Shown in pieces: positions 43,367 through 52,571 of a stretch of 64,000 nt of DNA. Within the stretch, counting starts at the first letter, position 1. Each line of letters opens with the position of its first letter. The stretch is from Sedimentibacter sp. MB35-C1 (GTDB lineage: Bacteria > Bacillota > Clostridia > Tissierellales > Sedimentibacteraceae): positions 3,534,001 to 3,598,000 of the forward strand of contig NZ_CP133188.1 in the NCBI RefSeq assembly GCF_030913635.1, read 5' to 3'. Under the pieces are notes generated by a model. That model saw only the letters and a program-made list of their open reading frames with translations, ran no database searches and was not told the DNA's origin. Made by a program: the position numbers and the translations under genes.

Positions 43367-46132
43367 TTATCCAAGCTCCACCTGTACTTCATCAACAACT
43401 TTACGTACTACATAGTTTGTATCTACCGATGCTTTTTGAATAATGTATTTTAAAGTTTCAAGATCAACATCTTTTAACCGATGAACATTTCTTAGTATTT
43501 TATTCTTTATGTATACATTATCTGTGTCCATTAGCTTAACTAATTGATTGCATACAACATTCTTATTCTCTATGTTCTTCAATAATAAAAACAGAATTTG
43601 AACCGCATTCAAACGAATATTCAAGTCGGATTCCACAGACCAATTTATTGCCTGCTGTAATATTATATGTTCTAACAAAATGTCAGATACATTGGCGTTG
43701 TCAGCTTCTAGATAATTCAAAAATGCTGTACTAGCTTTTCTATTTGATAAAATATCATCGCCAATATCTGCTAATGTATCAAGTAAACCTACTGTTATGT
43801 CTTCGCCTAAGCAATTATACAAAAGAAGTGAAGAAAATCTGAGATTTGTTTCACTTAAATTCGTCATAATAGCCTGTGCCATTTCCACTTTCTGCTTGTT
43901 CGTCAATAATTCAATTATCTTATCTTTGTTACGCTCTTTTATGCTAGATCGAGATTTTAGCAAATAAACTAATAGTTCTATAGCATCCATTTTTGTTTCA
44001 ATTATCTGATTTTCCTTTAATAGAGTTTCAATTGAGACTTTAAACGCAGAATCAATTAATTCCTTAGAGAACTCTGCTGTACTTTGCTGTAGGATATTCT
44101 TTATAATAATATGTGTCTGATTCCCTCGACCAAAAAATGTCCCATTTTTCCCTTGTTCTTCATTGTCTTTCTGCACTTGAGTTATATATGACTTCAGAAA
44201 GTCTGGCATATCCGTGTTCTCTTCGGCAGTTGTCTCCAATCGGTAAGTACCGTTATAAAAATCAGGCATTTCATCTGCAATTATTTTATCAAGTTCTTCT
44301 GTTAGCTCCCTATGCCTTTTCCTGAGTGTAAATAGCGATGTTTCTAGACTATGAATGTGTTTTCTTTCAACCGGATTTCGCACTATATTTATAATGGCTT
44401 CCAATAGCTGGGTTGCATTTTCTGGAGACACTTGGTCAAGATTTACGCATTTCCGAATCAGGTTAAATATTTCATCATAAAATCGACGTTTATTATTATG
44501 AATACATTTACATATGATTTCAATTAATTGGTTCTGCGATATACGCAAATAACTCCCTTCAAGAGCAGGGAATATCTTGTAACCTAATACAGTTACAGAA
44601 TTTTCATCTTCAATCCATTTGGAAATAAGTTTATATAACTCAGACCAAATAAAACTAAATCTTTCGTCATCCATATAATAGCAAGTAGTTCTAAACGCAT
44701 CTAGCCTGCTAATAAACCGTTGATATGCAATCGGTCTATTGTTCGAAAAAGAATAAATTTCATATGCATCATTTTCATTCATCTTACTTAACAAATCATC
44801 AAAACACCTAATTATTCCATCAGTTTCTTTTTGATTGCCAAATATAATTGTAGATTTTAGCAGAAGTTTTTTTATGCTCCAATTTGAATACCTGGTTGCA
44901 CAATAAAAGGAAATAAGTTTTATACGTTCGTATAGTAACCCTAAATGAGTAAGTGAGCCATTATACATCGCTAATACATAAATGCCTGTAAGTGATTTAA
45001 TATGTGTGCCTAGCCCGTGACCGTAAGTAACAGTGCCAGGAGTTTCAGTTTTATATTTAATATCCTGTTGAATGATACCTTCATAATAATTACTGCCTAG
45101 CCTGTCCAATAATGGGTAATAAAGCATAGATTGACTGTTATCCAGTTCGTTTTGATATTTCGGTTTTGGCGAGTAAGTATTTCGGCTTTCCTGTAAGAAC
45201 ATATCTTGATTCCGCAAATCAATGAGTATATCTTTTATAAGCCATTCAGATAAGCAATTTTGCTTTGCTATTTGCAATGCTTCATCTAGTTTGTTTATAC
45301 AAGCTTCTTGATTTCCGGAATAATATTCCTTGATGGCCTCGTACCGCTTTTTTGTTACAGTAAAATGCTTCGAAGTTTGATGTTTCTCAATTTCTAATAA
45401 TAATGAACTCAAGTTATATTCATTGACGGTAGCACCTTCAAATAAAACGGGGAGAAAAGCAACACATAATTTATCCATATTCCCTGTGTTTTCCACCTCA
45501 TCATATGAATACTCCAAAATCATTTCTGTAAAATATTTAATACAACAGTCCATATTTGCAAACACATTTTTTCGTGCAATACTGTCTGAATAAAGAGACG
45601 TTTCAATATCTGAAATGTCAGCAGATTGTTCTGTCAATGACTTTTCACGCCATATTAAGCGTCCTTTACAGTATTGCTTATATATTATTATTAAATCGTT
45701 AATTAAATCCATTGCACCGCTTTTGATAAGGTCTTTAAAATCATGTATGGTTTCACTTTTTGCGTATTTTGCGCCCTTCAAGCTTTTTTGCAGTGGCGTT
45801 TCTGCTTTTGAAAATTGGTCACAAAAATAGAAAAGTGATTTGATACCATGCTTTTTAGCTGTATCAATTTCCTTTTGAACTCCTGTTGGAACACCATCGT
45901 TATTATCGATCAGAAATATACATACATCGCAATCTTCTAATGCACATGTATAGTGCTGTCCCGCCGAAGTCGTGGAAGCTCCTTCGGATTCAAAAACATA
46001 AGCTTTTGCAAAACCAGTTGATTCAATTAATACTTTAAGTGCTTCACGCACGAAATTATATTTTTGTTTTTCAGGCTCATTACCACATGCAGAGCTTATA
46101 AATATTTGTATTTTTTGCTCAGATGTAAACAT
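43367..46132 (-). CDS. DUF4062-type protein with long helical-repeat region
   Basis: About 921 residues from ATG 46132 (GGGAGG upstream; a longer frame to 46147 is unsupported). Residues about 6-160 match a TIR/SEFIR-like DUF4062 domain: QIFISSACG, then 'AYVFESEGASTTSAG', DVCIFLIDNNDG and 'GVQKEIDTAKKHGIKSLF'. Such domains occur at the N-terminus of defence and signalling proteins. The rest is almost entirely alpha helical, with HEAT-like repeats in the last 250 residues (LLVYLLKSRSSI and later LRNVHRLKDVDLE). No STAND NTPase motif was seen, so the helices may act as sensor or scaffold. It sits beside a Gabija-like pair. Confidence 0.65.
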   Translation of the reverse strand: MFTSEQKIQIFISSACGNEPEKQKYNFVREALKVLIESTGFAKAYVFESEGASTTSAGQHYTCALEDCDVCIFLIDNNDGVPTGVQKEIDTAKKHGIKSLFYFCDQFSKAETPLQKSLKGAKYAKSETIHDFKDLIKSGAMDLINDLIIIYKQYCKGRLIWREKSLTEQSADISDIETSLYSDSIARKNVFANMDCCIKYFTEMILEYSYDEVENTGNMDKLCVAFLPVLFEGATVNEYNLSSLLLEIEKHQTSKHFTVTKKRYEAIKEYYSGNQEACINKLDEALQIAKQNCLSEWLIKDILIDLRNQDMFLQESRNTYSPKPKYQNELDNSQSMLYYPLLDRLGSNYYEGIIQQDIKYKTETPGTVTYGHGLGTHIKSLTGIYVLAMYNGSLTHLGLLYERIKLISFYCATRYSNWSIKKLLLKSTIIFGNQKETDGIIRCFDDLLSKMNENDAYEIYSFSNNRPIAYQRFISRLDAFRTTCYYMDDERFSFIWSELYKLISKWIEDENSVTVLGYKIFPALEGSYLRISQNQLIEIICKCIHNNKRRFYDEIFNLIRKCVNLDQVSPENATQLLEAIINIVRNPVERKHIHSLETSLFTLRKRHRELTEELDKIIADEMPDFYNGTYRLETTAEENTDMPDFLKSYITQVQKDNEEQGKNGTFFGRGNQTHIIIKNILQQSTAEFSKELIDSAFKVSIETLLKENQIIETKMDAIELLVYLLKSRSSIKERNKDKIIELLTNKQKVEMAQAIMTNLSETNLRFSSLLLYNCLGEDITVGLLDTLADIGDDILSNRKASTAFLNYLEADNANVSDILLEHIILQQAINWSVESDLNIRLNAVQILFLLLKNIENKNVVCNQLVKLMDTDNVYIKNKILRNVHRLKDVDLETLKYIIQKASVDTNYVVRKVVDEVQVELG

Positions 46133-46149
46133 AGTACACCTCCCCAAAT

Positions 46150-46281
46150 TTATTTTAACAAACGTGTGATTTCATCAAATTCATCGCCCACCTTGAAATT
46201 GGCTTATTACTACCACCCGCTGAAAATGTCCTAGATATCAGGGGCAAGATAAATTGGTTCATCACGTAATTGCTTTGGCAT
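46150..46281 (-). pseudogene. Decayed small gene
   Basis: A minus frame opens at ATG 46281 behind GGAGA (MPKQLRDEPIYLAPDI) then has several stops, and ends ANFKVGDEFDEITRLLK at 46150. A shifted frame between them reads RTFSAGGSNKPISRW, so two frameshifts would restore an ORF of about 45 residues. Probably a broken small gene between the helicase and DUF4062 genes. Confidence 0.35.
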
Positions 46282-46328
46282 AATTATTTCTCCTTATTTG
46301 ATCTACTTATTATAAACATAATGAGAAA

Positions 46329-48089
46329 CTATTCAAATACATCCTCCCAATCATAATCTTCTGTTGATAGTCCTTTTAAATTAAGTAGACAGCTAGTTTG
46401 TTTTGTATGATTCCAATGATTTATTCCCGTATTTACTGTCATAAAAACGTCTTTCTTCGCTCTCGTAACTGCGACATACAAAACACTTATTTCTTCTTTA
46501 AATGCTTTTTCCATTGTTTCTTCGTACAAAAATTCACAATAATCAAATCCACTGTTGCAACTATAAACATTTCGGCATGGTCTACATACATAAGAACTAG
46601 GAAATGCAAAACCATTTAATTTTGGAATAATAACATATTCCCATTCAAGCCCTTTTGCTGAATGTATTGATGTCAATACTACAGATTCATCTATAAACTC
46701 CATCATATGCTTTAATCCGTTATTGCCAAGTGTGAAATCGATATTGTCGTATTTATCTTTTGAAGTTCCTTCCCAGTTTCTAGATTCATTGAAAAGCACC
46801 TCTAATAATTTGTACATTGCGTCAAAAATAAATTTCTTATCGTTTTGCTGGTATATCTCATGCTCTCTACTTTTTACAGCATCAAGACATTTTTGCAAAT
46901 CTCTTTGAACGGCTCTTCCTGATGTTGTATTATGGAATTCTTCAATTGCTATACTATAAAATTTTAAATATTCAGGATCTGTCTCTCTAAACAATGCATT
47001 AAAATACTTAATTCCTTTTTGATCTAGTTTTGTAACAATTGAATTTCCTTGCCAACCAGCGCGAACCAATACTGCCACTTTATCATCTAAATTAGAAATC
47101 ATCCTGTTAATTCCTTCAACAATGAATTCATCTTCCTCTTCGTCACTATCTAAATTTTTCAAAAGAACCGACGCTTTTAATTTAGATGGACCATAATTTT
47201 CAGAATAATCTCTAATAAGACTGTCCAGATTTTTCATTCTTTCATTATTTCTAAATCTGTAATTACTATGAAATTCTATCTCTACGGCAGGATAGGACTT
47301 TATAAACATACTGAAAATTCCATTAATAGCTCCTAAAAAACCATATATTTTTTGAACATCATCTCCTAAAAAAACAACAATATTATCACCAATCAATTTC
47401 TTAATAAGTAAATATCCAAGAAGGTTTGTGTCTTGGAACTCATCGACAATAATCATCTGATAATATTCTTTATAGAAGGACGAAACTTGCCGCTTACAAA
47501 GTAGTTTTATAGCCGATACCAAAATTCCATTATATGTTATAACATGGTTTGTGATTAATTTTTTGTTTAGTATATCCCAATAATCATCTAAAGCATTCAT
47601 TAGATTATCTTTATTAGACTTTTTAACAGCATCATCTAAAGCCTTTAATTTATCACTGTCAGAACCAATAATAAAAGCATCGAGCACGTGGCTACTATCA
47701 TCTACGACTTTAAATTCAAACAAATTCGAGAACTCTGGATTAAGAGAATATCCATGCTTAAAAAGTAATCTCATAGCAAAGTTATGATAATTAGCAATAT
47801 CTACTTTAGATATGTATTTTTCTGTATTCTCAACAAAATCAGGCAATAATGTCTTAAGTGAATCTTTTATTTTCATTGCTGCATTAACGCTAAAGGTCAT
47901 AGCGAGTACTTTCTTATTAGCGGGTATATGTCCAGTACTTAATTCTCTTGCAATTTTACTTACCATAGCTGTTGTTTTACCACATCCAGCTGGAGCTGTT
48001 ACAATTATCTTTTTATCATCTGAAAAGATAAATTCTAGTTGGTCTTCATCACCAGAATGTTTTTCTCTTATTATCTCTTCTAATGTCAT
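46329..48089 (-). CDS. gajB: UvrD-like helicase, Gabija GajB-like
   Basis: A 586-residue superfamily 1 helicase. Motif I is APAGCGKTT (32-40), motif II DEFQDTN (216-222), motif III GDDVQKIYGF (242-251), motif V SIHSAKGLEWE and motif VI YVAVTRAKKD. It overlaps the upstream OLD-family gene by four bases (ATGA). The UvrD plus class-2 OLD pair is the Gabija anti-phage architecture, in which GajA nicks DNA when nucleotides fall and GajB is activated by the ends. It is longer than the reference GajB (about 494), so a relative of Gabija rather than a close copy. Confidence 0.75.
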   Translation of the reverse strand: MTLEEIIREKHSGDEDQLEFIFSDDKKIIVTAPAGCGKTTAMVSKIARELSTGHIPANKKVLAMTFSVNAAMKIKDSLKTLLPDFVENTEKYISKVDIANYHNFAMRLLFKHGYSLNPEFSNLFEFKVVDDSSHVLDAFIIGSDSDKLKALDDAVKKSNKDNLMNALDDYWDILNKKLITNHVITYNGILVSAIKLLCKRQVSSFYKEYYQMIIVDEFQDTNLLGYLLIKKLIGDNIVVFLGDDVQKIYGFLGAINGIFSMFIKSYPAVEIEFHSNYRFRNNERMKNLDSLIRDYSENYGPSKLKASVLLKNLDSDEEEDEFIVEGINRMISNLDDKVAVLVRAGWQGNSIVTKLDQKGIKYFNALFRETDPEYLKFYSIAIEEFHNTTSGRAVQRDLQKCLDAVKSREHEIYQQNDKKFIFDAMYKLLEVLFNESRNWEGTSKDKYDNIDFTLGNNGLKHMMEFIDESVVLTSIHSAKGLEWEYVIIPKLNGFAFPSSYVCRPCRNVYSCNSGFDYCEFLYEETMEKAFKEEISVLYVAVTRAKKDVFMTVNTGINHWNHTKQTSCLLNLKGLSTEDYDWEDVFE

Positions 48090-49813
48090 TTTTTTACCTC
48101 TCTTGCAAGTTTCTTAATGATTCTTTCAAAGGCTGGTGGAATAACTGTAACATATTCCGCAAGTAATGCAGATTTAGATGCATTTTTAGTATCTCTCAAT
48201 ACATTTAATTCATTAGCTTTTTTATCCGACATTATTTGTTTTTGTAATGTCTTGTCTATAACTATGCTGTTAGGATCTGCTCGGTATGCTGAAACATTCA
48301 GTGACAATCCATATGGTCTTAAAATACCCACAAAAGCACCTATTTTTCCGACACAATTATTGTATTTCATATAATCAAGAAGGGTAAAATTATCATAGAT
48401 ATCTTCTTCAAAATCTTTTCCTTTTGTAAATGAAACGTCAGGTATATGATCATATTTCGCCTTTTTATCCCGATCGATCATTGCAATGGATTTTATATGA
48501 AATTCTTGATAAAGTTTCATACAGTTTTCAACACTATCCGCTCCATCCAGCTTTACAACACCTATGCCTAATTCATCAAAATCAAGATTCATCCTTCTTG
48601 CAAAAACTGGCATAGCACCATTTTCAGTATCCCCTTCTACAAAAAGAATGCATTTACTAAACATAGCTTCTTTTAAATACAAAAAGCTACGGAGTAAGTG
48701 CTTATACAACGTATCATCCAGTGTCATTCCACTTCCAGATACTATTTCTATATTACTTGTTGCTGCATTTGAAGGTCTGTAAATTCTAATAAATTGCTTA
48801 TAATCATTCAACAAAATATTTGGTGAATGCGTTGCAATAAATATCTGTCCAATAAGACCATCAATATCAAATAGGGACTTTAATAATTCAATAAAAACTA
48901 AATTCTCATTCTTCATAAGAGCTTCGATTTTCTTAATCAAGCTTCTCTGTCTGTATGGATGCTGATGTACTTCTGGCTCATCTAACACTAAAAATAATGG
49001 AAACAGTTTCTTTCCGTTTTTATTGATTAAACGTTCTTCGAAATCTTCTAGTTTTCTTGTCGTCCTTGTATTGTATATAATTTCAATAATCTGTAACAGA
49101 ATATTAAAAGCATATTGGATTCCTTCGCCGAGCGATCCCAGTTCTCGCCCATTTTCATCTCCCAATCCAAGCATTCTACATACTATTTTATCAGTTTCTG
49201 TATAAAGATAAGCGCTTACTGTATCTCCTGTGATTGAATTTAAACTATTAATCTGCTTATTAATTTCTTTTACAATACTTTTTAATTTTGTTGTCTTAAG
49301 GATATCCTTTTCTTTTATTCCAAATAATTCCAAGCTGTGCTGAATAAGATAATTCAATACCTTTCCTGATCCACTGGTTTTTCTAAAATCAACTTCCTTA
49401 GACGGCATACGCTGTGCGTAATAATAAAGAATATTCATTTTTTTAATTACGGCAGCACTAATCTTCGTCTTATTTGGTGTGTCGTGAAAATAATTAATTC
49501 TTTCATCTACAGAATCTTGTAATGCAATTAGAGTAATTGAGTTACTGTTATCAACGTCAAAGTTATCTTCGAAGAAACCAACTTCATCAGCTGAATAATT
49601 TACTGTCATTTTTATCTGGATTGGTTGCAAAACATCCGTGAAATCTGATTCTCCAAACTTTCCAATTCCTAAAAATATACTCATAAGCTCCAACACATTC
49701 GTTTTTCCAATATTATTTTCTCCTATAAGAAAATTCATTGTTTCATTAAACTTGATTATTTTTCCCGATAGATTTCTGTAATTTAAAATTTCCTTTATCT
49801 CGCTTACATACAT
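48086..49813 (-). CDS. gajA: OLD-family ATP-dependent endonuclease, Gabija GajA-like
   Basis: A 575-residue protein, close to reference GajA (about 578). The ABC-type ATPase has Walker A GENNIGKT (31-38), Walker B FLVLDEPEVHQH (about 274-285) and the H-loop THSP (329). The C-terminal TOPRIM nuclease has FVEGDTE (Glu394) and MIDRDKK (Asp447, Asp449) as metal-binding residues. GAGG lies upstream of the ATG. The downstream overlapping UvrD-like gene completes the pair. All key residues are intact, so the system should be active. Confidence 0.8.
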   Translation of the reverse strand: MYVSEIKEILNYRNLSGKIIKFNETMNFLIGENNIGKTNVLELMSIFLGIGKFGESDFTDVLQPIQIKMTVNYSADEVGFFEDNFDVDNSNSITLIALQDSVDERINYFHDTPNKTKISAAVIKKMNILYYYAQRMPSKEVDFRKTSGSGKVLNYLIQHSLELFGIKEKDILKTTKLKSIVKEINKQINSLNSITGDTVSAYLYTETDKIVCRMLGLGDENGRELGSLGEGIQYAFNILLQIIEIIYNTRTTRKLEDFEERLINKNGKKLFPLFLVLDEPEVHQHPYRQRSLIKKIEALMKNENLVFIELLKSLFDIDGLIGQIFIATHSPNILLNDYKQFIRIYRPSNAATSNIEIVSGSGMTLDDTLYKHLLRSFLYLKEAMFSKCILFVEGDTENGAMPVFARRMNLDFDELGIGVVKLDGADSVENCMKLYQEFHIKSIAMIDRDKKAKYDHIPDVSFTKGKDFEEDIYDNFTLLDYMKYNNCVGKIGAFVGILRPYGLSLNVSAYRADPNSIVIDKTLQKQIMSDKKANELNVLRDTKNASKSALLAEYVTVIPPAFERIIKKLAREVKK

Positions 49814-49948
49814 TATTATGCCTCACTTTTATACTATCTTTATTTAATCTTTATAATCAACTTCTCATTATTGCTATTATACAAAATTTAAGTTTTGCAT
49901 AAATATTTAATCATTCGTAACAATTTTAATAAAAGGAGTTCCATCAAT

Positions 49949-50683
49949 ATGCAATCTAATAAAACTTGTACTTTTATCTCTTATTGCCAGACCGATTTAA
50001 ATTCTTCCGCAGGAACCAGGGCTAGAAAAATAGTATCCATAAGACAATTTTGGAAATACCTAAATTCAAAAGCTCATTTACTAGATGGCAATATAGCAGA
50101 AGAACTTGAAACCCCTAAACTTCCTAAACGAATTCCAAAATATCTAACACTAGAAGAATCTGTTCGTTTACTTATAGAATGTAAATCTATTCCTCGTGAC
50201 AATTGTATTATTACTATTTTTCTAAATTGTGCTCTTCGTTTATCCGAACTTGCTAATCTAAATATTAACCAAGTTAATGCAAATATTCTTTCAGTAATTG
50301 GTAAAGGCAATAAAAAACGTAAAATATTTTTGACACCTGCAGAACAAAAGTCTTTAGCTACTTGGCTTTAAATTCGAAACAACATGGATGTGCCAACTAA
50401 TGCGCTTTTCATATCCAGAAATAAAAAACGCCTAACTACACGATACATTCAAAATACCATAAAAAAACATGTTATCAAAGTTGGATTAAATTCTGAAAAT
50501 ATTTCTACCCATAAATTACGACATACATCTGCAACTTTAATGTACAAATATAGACATGTCGATATCCGTTCTCTACAACAAATTCTTGGTCATGAAAGTA
50601 TTGCCACAACAGAAATATATGTTGATGATTCATTATTGCAATCTGCTGTGAATTCCAATCCACTTGCTTTAATGTTTAATTAG
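49949..50683 (+). pseudogene. Tyrosine recombinase (XerC-like), truncated and interrupted
   Basis: The frame opens at ATG 49949 behind AAAAGGAG but corresponds to the middle of the core-binding domain ('SYCQTDLNSSAGTRARKIVS'), so about 60 N-terminal residues are missing. The catalytic domain reads LTLEESVRLL, NCALRLSELANLN (catalytic Arg), then a TAA at 50369-50371 in frame. After it, HKLRHTSATLM (His, Arg), LGHESIATTEIY (His, Tyr) are present. It is opposite in direction to its neighbours and may be the dead integrase of the island. Confidence 0.8.
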
Positions 50684-50740
50684 CCTTATGACAAGCGCAA
50701 AGCTTGCCATATTCTAAACATAATGGGAAATCAGAAATCT

Positions 50741-51637
50741 TTATTTACTAATCTTTAGCCTATCAAAGCTTCCACGTATAGTTTTTTTCCATTTCTCTGT
50801 GTGTCTTATTTTCTCAACAACAACGTTATCATGTATCAGATCTTGTTTCGTTTTTTGGCTCAAAACTTCCCAGTTTTCTTTAGGAATAATATAAGTTGCA
50901 TTTCCATAAACTGCAGACTCCAAAACACAATAATTTTTAAAAACATATGCATAGTATCCGCTAAAACCATTTAATCCTTCTACTACTTGTTCTGCCTTAT
51001 ATTTATCAATGAATTCTAATCTTGCTACATCAAAAGTATCAGCACTTTGATTTTGCTTCTTTAGCATATGAGTTAAGTGTATGCTTGGCTTTTCTCCTGG
51101 CGGGAGTATTTCCCAATTGCAACGGCGTCTATTTCTATTTTCATTAATTTTAATTTCATTACTGAAAATATAGCATAGTCCAAAAATTTCGAGAAATATA
51201 TTTACAGTCTCTTTTAAATAATTCTCACGTATTACAGGAGTCAAATTTGCAATTATGTATTTGTTTTCGCTTGAATCTTCAAATAATTCAACTTCAATTC
51301 CTGTAGGAGAGACTTCGATTCGCGGATAACACGGTTTATATATGTCGACCGCAATTGATGAAGCATTTTCATTGCCAAAAGGTTGTATCCAATTGGTAGA
51401 AATATAACGTTTTTTCTTTGGTTGTGATTTATCCGCGTAATAATAACCATTTGCATTTCGCTTACAGCTAACACCGTATTTAATAGAAGGCAATATGTTA
51501 TCACCAACATTAACAAGACCTATTTTTTTTGCCTCGTCACCTGTTACAGGTATTCCAATCTGAATTTTTTTTGGATTATATCCTGTTGGCAACTGCAATT
51601 TAATAATTTTACTTTTCTTTATACATATCTGTGACAT
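50741..51637 (-). CDS. Hypothetical protein of the island
   Basis: A 298-residue protein without membrane segments or known motif. The N-terminal part is beta rich (IKLQLPTGYNPKKIQIGIPV), with a middle NRNRRRCNWEILPPGEKP segment and a C-terminal 'GFSGYYAYVFKNYCVLESAVYGN' that could be a binding or nuclease-like fold. GAGGAGG precedes the ATG at 51637. It is co-directional with defence genes, so a defence-related role is possible but unproven. Confidence 0.5.
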   Translation of the reverse strand: MSQICIKKSKIIKLQLPTGYNPKKIQIGIPVTGDEAKKIGLVNVGDNILPSIKYGVSCKRNANGYYYADKSQPKKKRYISTNWIQPFGNENASSIAVDIYKPCYPRIEVSPTGIEVELFEDSSENKYIIANLTPVIRENYLKETVNIFLEIFGLCYIFSNEIKINENRNRRRCNWEILPPGEKPSIHLTHMLKKQNQSADTFDVARLEFIDKYKAEQVVEGLNGFSGYYAYVFKNYCVLESAVYGNATYIIPKENWEVLSQKTKQDLIHDNVVVEKIRHTEKWKKTIRGSFDRLKISK

Positions 51638-51747
51638 TTTCTTATCCTCCTCAAATACATTAAAACTAATAAATCGTATATGACTTTATAATTCAGCTTG
51701 TCTCCATGATTCGCTACAGCAGTTTCCAGCGAAAATCTATACCCCAT
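51619..51747 (-). CDS. Small ORF overlapping the hypothetical gene start
   Basis: A 42-codon ORF starting at ATG 51747 behind GAGGAG and ending 19 bases inside the next gene. It encodes MGYRFSLETAVANHGDKLNY followed by a basic helix. The good ribosome binding site and overlap suggest translational coupling, as for a small regulator or antitoxin-sized protein. No family recognised. Confidence 0.35.
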   Translation of the reverse strand: MGYRFSLETAVANHGDKLNYKVIYDLLVLMYLRRIRKCHRYV

Positions 51748-52129
51748 ATTTTCTCCTCTACGTATTATATAAACACCACGTAACTCATTTGATCGTTTGA
51801 ATTGCTGATTGCCTAGTTAACTCAGGACATACTTGACCTTCCCATTATTTCTATAATCAATTAATATGAATATTACATAATTGGAAGTTAATATTTGTAC
51901 GAATTAATATTTGTTTTCCTGCTAATTCATGGTTTCATTGCCTAACTTATATGAACATTTGATACATGGTTGTCCATTATACATAGTAAACTCCTCATAT
52001 AGTCAAGCTTTTTTCCTTGAAAAATCAAGGTTTTTTGTTTCTTTATCTCAGATAAATGGCCATAGTCATGGATATTTCTTGTATCGAGTACTAAAATAGT
52101 GGTATTAGGGTACACGAAGTAAAACGTCT

Positions 52130-52570
52130 TTGTTTTTCGCTTTACATGGCCTTGTGTATACCCATCCCTCTATGGCAGCTAACCTCCTGTATCCACCAGG
52201 ATCTCCATCCGTTTCCGCATGCGTCCTAACTACCTTCGTCCTGCCTATCCATAACCAGGGTGTCAGCTTAGCTCCTTAACAGGGTCTATGCCCTATGGAA
52301 AATATTCCTGCCGACTACTGGCTCATTCTTTGTTTTGATTACTGATTTTGCTCCTACAACAGCGTTGTTTCCAACGGACGTTTTCCTGTTGCTTTCTGTT
52401 TATTGTATAGCCACATTTGTGGCAGTTTCCAGCTTAACCTCTTGTTTACTATTTATCGTGGCTGGATTTAATTGTCAAGGGCTTGCCGCTTTAGCGGTAC
52501 TAACGTACCCTTGATAATTAAATTCAACCGCGATATCTTTCAACAGAGGTTTAAGCTTATTGCTTTACTT
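52130..52570 (-). ncRNA. Candidate bridge-type RNA region of the IS110 element
   Basis: The non-coding 3' end contains strong stems: a 22-bp imperfect inverted repeat (52460-52481 with 52508-52529) enclosing GCCGC/GCGGT (52485-52498), and an outer GGGTACAC/GTGTATACCC pairing near 52109-52163. IS110 and IS1111 elements encode a bridge RNA, with target and donor loops, in a long non-coding end. Here the long end lies 3' of the transposase, as in the IS1111-type arrangement. Confidence 0.35.
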
Positions 52571-52571
52571 T

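Noticed and set aside
43367-46132. Reading the DUF4062 protein as a STAND ATPase
   Set aside because: No Walker A or B motif was found in the helical region.
52015-52030. Short CCTTGA/TCAAGG hairpin as terminal inverted repeat of IS110
   Set aside because: IS110 elements lack classical terminal repeats, and no matching arm exists at the other end. More likely a small terminator.
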